A stretch of 9,483 bases of DNA from Dechloromonas sp. (GCA_017302355.1 JAFLDQ010000142.1:1-9483); one strand, 5' to 3'; counted from the stretch's first letter, positions 1 through 6,960 are shown. Numbers and translations: made by a program. The notes: generated by a model from the sequence alone, not told the origin.

Positions 1-388
1 AGCGAATATGCAGCAGGCACCACCGCCAGCGCTCGATCGGCCCGAGCAGTTCGCGCGCATTCGCCGGCAAAAGGCGAACGGCCACCTCTTCGGTAAGGAA
101 TCTGCCGAGCAGTTGGTCGGCGGCGGCGAACTCATCTTCACAATTGGGCCCCGCTTCGAGCACTTCCTTGGTGAGCTCGTCAGGCGCGTCCACTCGCGCC
201 AGATCGGCCTCCAGGAGCGGCTTGTAAGCCTGCAGCAGCTCGCGCAAGGCGAACTGGAAATCGGGATCATGGACATCCTCCCGATCTGCGGGACTGAGTT
301 CCCTGACCACATGCGTCAGCGCTTCCGCCAGCTTGGACGGTGCGCTGTTGCCGTCACCCGGACGACCACCTTTCTTCTCTTGTGCCAT
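1..388 (-). CDS. Cysteine-rich large protein, second copy, N-terminal 129 residues (partial)
   Basis: This is the 5' end of a gene that leaves the window at position 1. It is a paralogue, about 98% identical in this part, of the complete gene at 4408-6747. The start is the ATG at 386-388, preceded by a strong AGGAGG five bases upstream. The protein begins MAQEKKGGRPGDGNSAP and includes the first repeat unit up to the start of the Trp/Cys motif (RWRWCLLHIR). Eight substitutions separate it from the other copy: six synonymous and two amino-acid changes (Gly8/Ser8 and Val39/Ala39). No stop interrupts the visible part. The long plus-strand reading frame over the same bases is a shadow: on that strand five of the eight substitutions would change the protein. 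Function unknown; whether the rest is intact cannot be seen. Confidence 0.8.
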   Translation of the reverse strand, partial: MAQEKKGGRPGDGNSAPSKLAEALTHVVRELSPADREDVHDPDFQFALRELLQAYKPLLEADLARVDAPDELTKEVLEAGPNCEDEFAAADQLLGRFLTEEVAVRLLPANARELLGPIERWRWCLLHIR

Positions 389-600
389 GTCAGCCTCCTG
401 TTCCACACCAAGCGTTTACCGCTACCCGACGGCAGTCGGCCCCGTCCGTGAAGTGTAGGCCATGGCCAAGACCGGGGTTAGGACAAATCTGCTGGCGATT
501 GGAAGCATCCTGCGGTGGTGCTCGGCACCCAGTGGATGGAAAAGCCCTACACCCGCCCGATCGGCAGGAGTATCCGGTGCGCCATGTCAGCTGCTTACTT

Positions 601-777
601 CTAGGTCTGAAGGATAGGAAATCCAACGGGACCAACGAGAGCATATCGTTCTGACAGAAAAGGCCGTTTACTGGACAGTCTGGGGGCCGTGAGCGTTTTA
701 ATGAGGGTGGCCAACGGCACACCACCGAAAACGAACGCCAAAACATAGACGCGCGTATCGGCAACGGCGACCGTCAC
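601..777 (-). pseudogene. Truncated PIN-domain toxin (VapC-like), left copy
   Basis: A GTG start at 775-777 overlaps the TGA stop of the upstream antitoxin, the usual arrangement of a toxin-antitoxin pair. The 58-residue product begins VTVAVADTRVYVLAFVFGG, which matches the first strand and metal-binding Asp region of PIN ribonucleases (usual pattern VxxxxDTNVYVSALVFGG). The rest of the roughly 130-residue PIN domain, with its other acidic residues, is missing. After about residue 25 the sequence no longer looks like PIN, and a TAG stop follows. The conserved Asn after DT is Arg. It almost certainly has no nuclease activity. The same remnant with the same Arg is at 6961-7137, so the damage predates the duplication. 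Confidence 0.6.
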
Positions 778-998
778 ACCTTGGTCTCGGGACCGCGGCC
801 AGCGCGCTCGCGACGCACTTCGTGCACAACCTGTTCAACGTCGGCCTCGGTCAGATGAAGTTCGGCAGCTTTCGCCTGGCCGAAGGCATTCATTTCAGCC
901 CACCAATTCTTGCGCTCATACTCAGGCAGGGTTTCGCGCACCAGCTCGCTCATCGTGCGGTGCTCGCGCCGAGCGATCTCCGCGCTACGGGCGAGCAT
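774..998 (-). CDS. Ribbon-helix-helix antitoxin (CopG-like), 5' end disrupted
   Basis: The 74-residue frame contains MLARSAEIARREHRTMSELV, the two-helix part of a CopG/Arc-type DNA-binding fold, then a charged C-terminal tail ending RRERAGRGPETKV. Such proteins bind their own operator and neutralise a partner toxin, here the PIN remnant that overlaps its stop codon. The open frame continues upstream of the ATG as LPPE, the usual lead-in to this motif, but has no good start. The family's N-terminal beta-strand appears instead in another frame (TTKTRAI, about 1014-1034). This suggests a one-base loss in the C-run at 1010-1013 (read as G on the plus strand) and probably a second shift near the start. 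A short product from ATG 998 would lack the DNA-contacting strand. Likely a pseudogene, unless the frameshift is a sequencing error. The stop-proximal 47 bp lie in the long repeat. Confidence 0.65.
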   Translation of the reverse strand: MLARSAEIARREHRTMSELVRETLPEYERKNWWAEMNAFGQAKAAELHLTEADVEQVVHEVRRERAGRGPETKV

Positions 999-1211
999 TT
1001 CCGGCGGCAGGGGATCGCGCGAGTTTTGGTCGTTCGCTTGGCTCCATAGGTATCAATCTTGCTTAATCGTGTCCAGCACCATTTGCTGATGGACACGCTC
1101 GCGGCGGCGCTGGCGGCGCCTTGATGCAGGCGCCGGACGCGTTGTGCCCGCTGTCGTGGTCGAGGCGCCGGGGTCGCCCGGCGACGCGACCAGCGCACCG
1201 GATCGGCGGCA

Positions 1212-2072
1212 TCAGCCGTCGCCGAACTTCCTTCTCTTGAAGCTGCGCTCCCGGTCGCCACCGGCGGCGCCTTCGTCGGGGCGCAGGTTGATCGGCACGC
1301 CACGGACACGGACGCGCTTCAGCGCGTTCTCGGCTTCCCTGGGCATGCCGGCCGGCAGTTCGACGGTGCTCGATTCGTCGTAGAGGCCGATGCGGCCGAT
1401 GAAGCGGCTTTCGATACCCGCTTCGTTGGCGATGGCGCCGACGATGTCCTTGACCTGGACGCCGTGATCGCGGCCGACGTCGATGCGGTAGCGCACCATC
1501 TCGCCGGCCGGCGCCGGACGCCGCGGCTTGTCGTCGAAGCGCGGGCGATCATCGAAACGCGGGCGATCACCACGATCGTCGAAACGCGGCCTGTCGCCGC
1601 GATCCTCGAAGCGTGGGCGATCGCCACGCTCGGCGAAGCGCGGGGTGCGCTCGCGGTCGGCGAAAGCTGGCGGCCGGCGGGTGTCGACCGGGGCAGGGCG
1701 GGGGGCCGGAGGATCCTCGCCGGCGATCTGCAACGGCTTGGCTTCCTGCGCCATCATCGCCAGCGCGGCGGCGACTTCCTCGGCGCCGACATCCTGCTCC
1801 TCGGCAATCTGCGAAACGATGTTGGCGAAGAACTCGAGGCCCTCGGCGTTCAACACCTCGGCGACGCGCTCCTTGAAGCCGGCGACGCGCTTGTTGGTGA
1901 CGTCGGCGCGGCTGGGCAGGGTCAGCGGCGCGATCGGCTGGCGGGTGGCGCGTTCGATGGTGCGCAGCATGCGGATCTCGCGCGGCGCGACGAAGAGGAT
2001 GGCGTTGCCGGTGCGGCCGGCGCGGCCGGTGCGGCCGATGCGGTGCACGTAGGCTTCGGTGTCGTAGGGGAT
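1212..2072 (-). pseudogene. DEAD-box RNA helicase, C-terminal remnant (DeaD/CsdA-like)
   Basis: The frame encodes the end of a DEAD-box ATP-dependent RNA helicase, which unwinds structured RNA in ribosome assembly and cold adaptation. Visible in order are motif VI (HRIGRTGRAGR), the rest of RecA-like domain 2, a helical linker, a repetitive Arg/Asp/Gly-rich stretch (about 1518-1640), and a DbpA-type RNA-binding domain (about 1281-1496, YRIDVGRDHGVQVKDIVGAI). It ends with a basic tail (FKRRKFGDG) at a TGA. Everything before the motif VI region is missing: the Q motif, Walker A, DEAD and SAT boxes. At about 2072 the similarity breaks in the middle of the typical IPYDTEAYVHR segment, and the upstream codons are the antisense of an IS91-like transposase. 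The open frame runs on to 2171 only by chance. It cannot hydrolyse ATP, so it is called a pseudogene. Confidence 0.88.
1518..1640 (-). repeat. In-frame tandem repeat in the helicase linker
   Basis: About 123 bp encode tandem copies of a GDRPRF(D/E)DR unit, roughly 10 codons each, with shortened copies at the end. The DNA repeats are visible as recurring GCGGGCGATC and CGATCGTCGAAACGC blocks on the plus strand. Such RGG/RD-rich linkers in DEAD-box helicases bind RNA non-specifically. Repeat number is prone to slippage. Confidence 0.75.
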
Positions 2073-2075
2073 GAT

Positions 2076-2315
2076 GAGTTCTTCCCCCTGCTCTGTCCGA
2101 AGTGCGGCGGCGAGATTCGGATTATCGCCTTCCTCACCGAGGCATCGGCCGTCCGCGAGATCCTCGCGCACCTGGGCGAGCCGACGTCACCGCCGCCTAT
2201 CGCGCCGGCCCGGGGTCCGCCGCGGTGCGGGATCGCCGATGCCGAGCAGGGCGAGTTCGACCCGCAAGCTCAGCCGGCGCCGGACTACACATTCGATCAG
2301 CGCGTCGCCTGGTAA
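2076..2315 (+). pseudogene. IS91-like transposase, C-terminal remnant
   Basis: From about 2076 the plus strand encodes FFPLLCPKCGGEIRII, then a helix, APARGPP, and the ending AQPAPDYTFDQRVAW before TAA at 2313-2315. This is the recognisable zinc-finger and tail end of IS91-type (Y1/Y2 HUH rolling-circle) transposases. The N-terminal HUH catalytic domain and tyrosines are absent. Its left edge abuts the truncated helicase on the opposite strand, with the joint at about 2072-2077. The longer open frame running in from 1464 is antisense helicase. Another IS91-like piece, the N-terminal part, lies at 8741-9059 on the other strand. From 2316 to 2539 I see no gene; an 8-bp inverted pair (GCCATGGG at 2362, CCCATGGC at 2403) may belong to the element's end but is unproven. 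Confidence 0.72.
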
Positions 2316-2539
2316 AGGCCACACGAAGACGATCCGATCGGGCTCGTCAGGCGCCGCTTGCGCCATGGGTCGCCGCGGCGGCCTCATCGGCCAGCGCGGT
2401 GGCCCATGGCCATCTTCACGCTACAATTCTGGCGAGGTTCTCAGGTTCCATCGGCACGCTTTCCCCGAATCACGATGGCTGTCAGGGCCGGTCAGGGCCT
2501 AGAACACTTGCGGAAATGGCGTTCGATGTCCTGTCCTTC

Positions 2540-3448
2540 TCATAGTTCGGGATCGGCCAGCGGTCTGAACACGGAGCCTGTCTCGGCCACACGCTGGACG
2601 CTTGCCTTCCGGTATTCGGACGCAGAAACCCCGGTGTAGCGGCGGAAAATCCGCGTGAAGTAGGACAGGTCGTTGAAGCCGACGGCAAACGCGACCTCGG
2701 ACACGGTCACCCGGGGCGACGCCAGAAGTTCCCAAGCCTTGGCCACCCGGCTGCGCAGCAGGAAATCGCAAAAGGTCCGGCCGTGCTCGCGTTTGAAGAC
2801 GCGGCTGAATTCGGACACGCTCAGATGGCACAAGCTGGCCGCTGTGGCCAGCGAAATCCCTATGTCCAGGTGGGCGCGGACGTAGTCGCTGGCCGCCGCG
2901 GTGGCGGCGCGTGGCATTGACCGGCCGACCCGTTCGCCGAACGGGACTGGTTGCGAAGGAAACAAATTGTGCCGCTCCCCCGTCGCTCGTGTTGTTTCTG
3001 CGAGGCGATAGAGCGCCCTAGCTCGCCAAGCCAGTTCCTCAAAGGTGACCGGCTTCACCAGGTAATCCCAGACGCGCGAGCGGAATGACCAAGTGGCCAG
3101 CGCTTCCGAGTGGGCCTCGGTCAGCATGAGAATCGGCAGCGGCGGAAAGTACAACTTGGTCGCCTGCAGCGCTTGCAGCCGGCGCCGGTCGGGCTGGTCG
3201 AATTCGAAGCAGATGAATGAAGGGCGATGCACCGTGATTGCCTCACCGATCCCCGGCGGTTCGCTCACCTTGATGCCCTGAAAGGCAGTCGCCAACTCTT
3301 CGCAGACGCTCGCTTCGGCGCTGGCGACGCGCAAATCGACCCACAGAAAGCGTTGCCGATTGGCAGCGCGGCCTGCCGCTGGCGACGCCGCGTCGATCGA
3401 AGTAGGCACGCGCCGGTGAACCTTCTGGATTTCACATTCCGTTGGCAC
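2540..3448 (-). CDS. AraC-family regulator with degenerate receiver domain
   Basis: A DNA-binding transcription regulator of about 302 residues. Residues 33-150 look like a CheY-type receiver: FLWVD at the first strand, ICFEFDQPD at the phosphoacceptor strand, LT at 109-110 and YLVKPVTFEEL around Lys132. Most of the acidic pocket is lost, and the acceptor Asp position is Glu82, so it probably is not switched by phosphorylation. Residues 185-285 form the two helix-turn-helix motifs of AraC/XylS: SLATAASLCHLSVSEFSRVF, then VSEVAFAVGFNDLSYFTRIF with the conserved GF.D.SYF core. I chose GTG 3446-3448 because GGGAGG sits five bases before it; GTG 3452-3454 would overlap that site. No histidine kinase lies nearby. 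Targets are unknown; the minus-strand unit upstream (3683-6747) is a possible one. Confidence 0.88.
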   Translation of the reverse strand: MPTECEIQKVHRRVPTSIDAASPAAGRAANRQRFLWVDLRVASAEASVCEELATAFQGIKVSEPPGIGEAITVHRPSFICFEFDQPDRRRLQALQATKLYFPPLPILMLTEAHSEALATWSFRSRVWDYLVKPVTFEELAWRARALYRLAETTRATGERHNLFPSQPVPFGERVGRSMPRAATAAASDYVRAHLDIGISLATAASLCHLSVSEFSRVFKREHGRTFCDFLLRSRVAKAWELLASPRVTVSEVAFAVGFNDLSYFTRIFRRYTGVSASEYRKASVQRVAETGSVFRPLADPEL

Positions 3449-3587
3449 GGTCACCTCCCGCTCAATGTCACTCCGAGACCCTGCTCTTGCGAACCCTTGG
3501 GGGTGGCAGAACCTGCAGATCCGGGGACTATTGGTCCAGTCCAGAAATGACGATGTTTTCGGGCCGAATGCAAAAAGGCCTCATTAC

Positions 3588-3615
3588 ATTATAGGCAACA
3601 CTTGGGAAAAGTCAT
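3588..3615 (-). promoter_or_regulatory. Candidate sigma-70 promoter for the AraC gene
   Basis: On the minus strand a perfect TATAAT (3588-3593) is preceded, after 16 bases, by ATGACT (3610-3615; four of six match TTGACA). It points at the AraC gene, leaving a leader of about 130 bases. It is AT-rich against a GC-rich background. The rest of 3449-3682 shows no gene. Confidence 0.5.
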
Positions 3616-3682
3616 TGATCGACCTGGCTCTTGCCCGTGGGTAAACGACGGCTTTGCCGATCGCCGACTCATGGCCATGCGG

Positions 3683-4015
3683 TCAAGCGTTTACCCGGTG
3701 GAAGAACGGCGTTGCGAGCAACGACTCGGCGTCACGCGCGTCGACTCGCTGCTTCGGCGAGGCCGCGGAGAATTCGTAACGCCGGCCAGTCGAACTGCCG
3801 TGGATCACCACCGGCGAGTGCTCCAGGTAGCGCAGCACGACATGTCCCGACGCGCCAGCAGTACCGCTTGCCGCCGCGCCAATAGCGGATGCGGCCGGGT
3901 GTGCGCCGCCAGATCGTTGATAAACGGACGACGTCGCGGCGCTAACGTGCGCCACCGGCGGACTCGCCGTCTGGCTTTTCTTCAGCGCTTCCCTGCCTTG
4001 GCCACAGCATCCCAT
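3683..4015 (-). CDS. Small protein, third gene of the cysteine-rich protein unit
   Basis: A 110-residue protein beginning MGCCGQG, followed by a low-complexity Ala/Ser/Gly linker (residues 20-57) and a compact C-terminal part with VVLRYLEHSPVVIHG, TGRRYEFSAA and VDARDAESLL. The C-terminal pattern (RY, then GP/GS..TGR.Y.FS, then VD.RDA..LL) reminds me of short hypothetical proteins seen near phage-tail-like or prophage genes, but I cannot name a family. The ATG at 4013-4015 lies inside the upstream DUF1360-type gene, a 74-base overlap in another frame, with GGAG nine bases before it. This suggests translational coupling. The Cys-Cys near the start echoes the cysteine-rich first gene. No signal peptide or membrane segment is seen. 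Confidence 0.6.
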   Translation of the reverse strand: MGCCGQGREALKKSQTASPPVAHVSAATSSVYQRSGGAHPAASAIGAAASGTAGASGHVVLRYLEHSPVVIHGSSTGRRYEFSAASPKQRVDARDAESLLATPFFHRVNA

Positions 4016-4349
4016 GATCGATATCTCCGCCGATTAAGAGTGGTGGTGCCTGGATTGCCTCAACCTGCCGCCCACAGCGTTCGAGCAGGCAGGCCGCGCC
4101 CGACAGCCCGAGCCAGGCGATCAGCCAGGTGAGTAATTCCGTAGTGAGGATCAGTGCCAGCGGTGCCGCGACCCACAGGCTGAGACACTGAAAACAATCC
4201 ATCAGATGACCGATGCCGCTGTCCCCCAGCGCTCTTCGCAAGCGAAGTACCAAGTCCGCCGGCCCGTCCTCGTTGGCAAGCAGGTGGGTCAGTCGCCACG
4301 TCGCGAGTGTAGTCAAGAACAATGCCGGCCAGAATCCGATCTCGGTCAT
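3942..4349 (-). CDS. DUF1360-type membrane protein
   Basis: A 135-residue protein beginning MTEIGFWPALFLTTLATWRL. It has the features I associate with DUF1360: an N-terminal hydrophobic helix with TWRLTHLL, then EDGP.DLV.RLRR.LG, then a DCFQCLSLWVAAPLAL segment (Cys-x-x-Cys at the start of the second membrane helix), and a third hydrophobic stretch ending in SGAACLLER. It is probably a small inner-membrane protein. The function of the family is unknown to me. I chose ATG 4347-4349, with GGGGA upstream, over a TTG at 4406 that would add 19 non-typical residues. The stop of the large gene is 58 bases upstream, with a strong hairpin in the gap. The last 25 or so codons overlap the next gene. Confidence 0.8.
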   Translation of the reverse strand: MTEIGFWPALFLTTLATWRLTHLLANEDGPADLVLRLRRALGDSGIGHLMDCFQCLSLWVAAPLALILTTELLTWLIAWLGLSGAACLLERCGRQVEAIQAPPLLIGGDIDHGMLWPRQGSAEEKPDGESAGGAR

Positions 4350-4361
4350 CGCTGCGTCCCC

Positions 4362-4394
4362 GGGGAGGGGTCGGTTACGGACCGGCCCCTCCCC
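4362..4394 (-). promoter_or_regulatory. GC-rich hairpin between gene 1 and gene 2 of the unit
   Basis: GGGGAGGGG (4362-4370) pairs perfectly with CCCCTCCCC (4386-4394). One mismatch follows, then a further four pairs (CGGT/ACCG), closing a 5-base loop. There is no T-run, so it is not a classical terminator. It lies between the stop at 4408 and the ribosome-binding site of the DUF1360-type gene. It could lower expression of downstream genes or protect a processed mRNA end. Confidence 0.6.
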
Positions 4395-4407
4395 CGTGTG
4401 CTTCAAC

Positions 4408-6747
4408 TCAGGTGGGCTTCAGGTCGTTGCAGATCTTCACCGGCCACGAGGCGTGCGCCCAGTTGACGCCCGAAGAGCGTACAGTACGGTCGTAAACCCA
4501 CAGGTCGAAGGTGTAGACGCAGCATTCCTGGCGGGGGATCGTGAAGGCGTCCGGTACCGCGTAGGGCAGGCTGCCCTTGCAGGCGAGGTCCACCGCCCGC
4601 AGATCGAACTGAGCCAGCGTACCGTAGACGTCGCCGGCATGCGGATCGAGCGCATTGCATGGATCGCACTTCCCGATGCGCTTGGTCCCCTTGAAACACG
4701 GTGCAGTTGGCCCCATGGAAATAGGGATGGTGATCGTGGGCCCGCCCTGTTTGGTGACGTGGATCTGGTAGTAGTCGAAGTTGTCGTTCGGGCGCGTCAG
4801 CGGCAGTGCATCGTTGATGTACGGGTCGTAGGCAATGCCGGAGAGCGGCAGGTTCCATGCCGCGGAGCATTCGGGCGGATTGGCGAACTGGCTGACAAAC
4901 AGATCCTCGCACTTCGGCACGGCATCGATGCGAATTTTGGCGCAGATTGGCTTGTTGTCGATCCACAGCCGCTGGGTGTCGCAGTAAAGGTTGCCATCGG
5001 TATCCTCGACCATCAGGCGCAAGGTGACCAACCCGCTCAGTTCGCAGAGCCCGGTGTGGCTTGGCCAGCACGATGGATCGAGGCGCGCCTGGGGCTCCGA
5101 GTGCAGGCAGTACGGCGGGAAGAACACCGGCACAATGCAGTCGGTATTCCAGACGGCGGTCAGGTTGGACGTATCCTTGCGCATGTTCGAATCGCGGTAC
5201 TGCCAGACCGTGTTGAACTCGACCTTCCAGATGTTGCTCCACCCGGCGGTGAAGCAATCGAGTTCGAACCCCGGCTTGTAATCGATCATGTAGCGCTTGA
5301 TCCGCTTGCCGTCGCAACCCCCGACGAAGGCGCCGCCGTAGATGTACAGGCATTCGCCGAACGACATCTCATCAGTGCTCGGGAATCGCCGCCAGGTACC
5401 CGGTGGGTCTTCGCAGATGCCCGGCACGCTCTCGATGAATCGCGCGTTCGGATCGGCCCAGACCGTGTCGAGCGCGGCGCCGTCTACGCTGATGATTCGT
5501 ACTTCCTGCTTGAACAGGGAGAACTGCGTCGTACAAACCTGGGTTGTGCCCTCGACCGAGAAGACGGTCATTCGGATGAAGTAGAGGCCGGGATCGCGCG
5601 CGCTGGTGTCGAAATAGCCCAGCAGCCCGTTATTGACGGCAAAGTTCCCCTGCGCGCCTCCGCCGGGTGGAATCGGCGGATAGTGGAAATCGGACGCATG
5701 CCAGTTGATCCCGTCCTGCGACCATTCGAGCACATAGTGGTGGAACATGCCACCGGCCGCCGTACCGCGAACGGCGACGACGAGTGCCTTGATCTCGACA
5801 TTGACCTCTTCAGGGACGCAGCCGGTCGGCTCGGTCAACTCGCAACTCAGCGGGCGGAAGCACTGTCGCAGGCAACGCCGATAGAAGAGCAGACAGCGGA
5901 CGAAATCGCGCAGGTTGCGAATCCGAGCCAAGCAACAGCCGAAGCGGATCGCGCACAGACACCAGCACCGGCAGAACCAGAACCACGGCTCTTGCTGGTG
6001 CTTGGCAAACACCTCTTCGCCCAGCAAGGCAGGCGCCACGTCGGGGGCCAGCAGACGCTCGAAAATGGAGCCGGCGGTATCGTCGTCTTCCAGACAGTCA
6101 AGCTTGCCGCTAATGATTTCGTCGGGAATCCCGCTCGGGAATTCGGCGCTGGCCAGTTGATCGGAGAGATAGGGCTTGTAGGCCGCCGCCATTGCCTGCA
6201 CCAGCCGCGCGAAGTCGGCGCGCTCGGCGCCATTCAGCGCATCGCCGACTGGCGTGCCAATCGCCTGGCGAACGCAGCGCCAGAAGCGGTACAGGTAGTA
6301 GTTGGAAGTCCGGAAGGTGTGCGGCCGGCGACACAACAGCCAGCCGAAGATGATGCAGCAGCGAATATGCAGCAGGCACCACCGCCAGCGCTCGATCGGC
6401 CCGAGCAGTTCGCGCGCATTCGCCGGCAAAAGGCGAACGGCCACCTCTTCGGTAAGGAATCTGCCGAGCAGTTGGTCGGCGGCGGCAAACTCATCTTCAC
6501 AATTGGGCCCCGCTTCGAGCACTTCCTTGGTCAGCTCGTCAGGCGCGTCCACTCGCGCCAGATCGGCCTCCAAAAGCGGCTTGTAAGCCTGCAGCAGCTC
6601 GCGCAAGGCGAACTGGAAATCGGGATCATGGGCATCCTCCCTATCTGCGGGACTGAGTTCCCTGACCACATGCGTCAGCGCTTCCGCCAGCTTGGACGGT
6701 GCGCTGTTGCCGTCACCCGGACGACTACCTTTTTTCTCTTGTGCCAT
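4408..6747 (-). CDS. Large cysteine-rich protein with internal duplication, unknown function
   Basis: A 779-residue protein from ATG 6745-6747, with AGGAGG five bases upstream; a GTG six codons earlier lies before that site. I do not recognise a family. Residues 44-161 and 178-295 are two diverged copies of one module. Each has an acidic helical part with the shared core AYKP.L, and ends in an extreme Trp/Cys/Arg segment (RWRWCLLHIRCC at about 120-131; WFWFCRCWCLCAIRFGCC at about 255-272) followed by LYRFWRCVRQ or LLFYRRCLRQ. Residues 310-779 look beta-rich, with many spaced cysteines, Ig/FnIII-like strands (LEWSQDGINWH, GLYFIRMTVFSVEG) and a closing YTFDLWVYDRTV. There is no signal peptide. 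It is the first of three minus-strand genes. Most substitutions against the second copy are silent, supporting a real, constrained gene. A structural or surface-assembly role is a guess. Confidence 0.85.
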   Translation of the reverse strand: MAQEKKGSRPGDGNSAPSKLAEALTHVVRELSPADREDAHDPDFQFALRELLQAYKPLLEADLARVDAPDELTKEVLEAGPNCEDEFAAADQLLGRFLTEEVAVRLLPANARELLGPIERWRWCLLHIRCCIIFGWLLCRRPHTFRTSNYYLYRFWRCVRQAIGTPVGDALNGAERADFARLVQAMAAAYKPYLSDQLASAEFPSGIPDEIISGKLDCLEDDDTAGSIFERLLAPDVAPALLGEEVFAKHQQEPWFWFCRCWCLCAIRFGCCLARIRNLRDFVRCLLFYRRCLRQCFRPLSCELTEPTGCVPEEVNVEIKALVVAVRGTAAGGMFHHYVLEWSQDGINWHASDFHYPPIPPGGGAQGNFAVNNGLLGYFDTSARDPGLYFIRMTVFSVEGTTQVCTTQFSLFKQEVRIISVDGAALDTVWADPNARFIESVPGICEDPPGTWRRFPSTDEMSFGECLYIYGGAFVGGCDGKRIKRYMIDYKPGFELDCFTAGWSNIWKVEFNTVWQYRDSNMRKDTSNLTAVWNTDCIVPVFFPPYCLHSEPQARLDPSCWPSHTGLCELSGLVTLRLMVEDTDGNLYCDTQRLWIDNKPICAKIRIDAVPKCEDLFVSQFANPPECSAAWNLPLSGIAYDPYINDALPLTRPNDNFDYYQIHVTKQGGPTITIPISMGPTAPCFKGTKRIGKCDPCNALDPHAGDVYGTLAQFDLRAVDLACKGSLPYAVPDAFTIPRQECCVYTFDLWVYDRTVRSSGVNWAHASWPVKICNDLKPT

Positions 6748-6960
6748 GTCAGCCTCCTGTTCCACACCAAGCGTTCACCGCTACCCGACGGCAGCCGGCC
6801 CCGTCGCTGAAAGTGTAGGCCATGGCCAAAACCGGGGTTAGGACAAAGCTGCTGGCGATTGGAAGGATCCTGCGGTGGTGCTCGGCACCCAGTGGGTGGA
6901 AAAGCCCTACACCCCCCCGATTGGCAGGAGTATCCGGTGCGCCATGTCAGCTGCTTACTT

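Larger units (their letters stand above)
1..820. repeat. Long direct repeat, left copy (cut by window edge)
   Basis: Positions 1-820 align almost base for base with 6360-7180, in the same orientation and about 6.36 kb apart, with one 1-bp indel near 445-453. My hand count gives roughly 33 differences, about 96% identity. About 8 fall in the first 388 bases (coding) and about 25 in the remaining 432 bases. The copy contains the first 129 codons of the large cysteine-rich gene, its upstream region (389-600), a PIN-toxin remnant and the last codons of an antitoxin gene. Similarity stops sharply at 820/7180. The left end lies outside the window, so the full repeat may be longer. No terminal inverted repeats or transposase are visible at the edge, so it looks like a segmental duplication rather than an insertion sequence. 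Confidence 0.97.

Noticed and set aside
409..419. AAGCGTTTACC also found near 3687
   Set aside because: An 11-base match with no extended similarity or shared context; chance is sufficient.
8..451. Plus-strand open frame of 147 codons in the left repeat
   Set aside because: It is the shadow of the 5' end of the minus-strand cysteine-rich gene, as in the right copy.
1528..1640. Regular repeats that at first look like a CRISPR array
   Set aside because: The units are contiguous, diverged and in frame, coding for the RD/G-rich helicase linker, with no unique spacers.
1464..2075. Plus-strand open frame leading into the IS91-like tail
   Set aside because: This part is antisense to the helicase C-terminus; only the codons after about 2076 match a transposase.
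2362..2410. Inverted GCCATGGG/CCCATGGC pair after the IS91-like tail
   Set aside because: Only 8 bp with a 33-base loop in very GC-rich DNA; it could be part of an element end, but I cannot show it.
3602..4132. Plus-strand open frame of 176 codons
   Set aside because: It is antisense to the two small minus-strand genes, rich in Arg and Ala as shadow frames in GC-rich DNA usually are, and has no ribosome-binding site.
4213..6810. Very long plus-strand open frame (865 codons) opposite the large gene
   Set aside because: It has no good ribosome-binding site, and the substitution pattern between the two repeat copies fits the minus strand (6 silent of 8) better than the plus strand (3 silent of 8). 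The minus-strand start has AGGAGG and the internal protein repeat.
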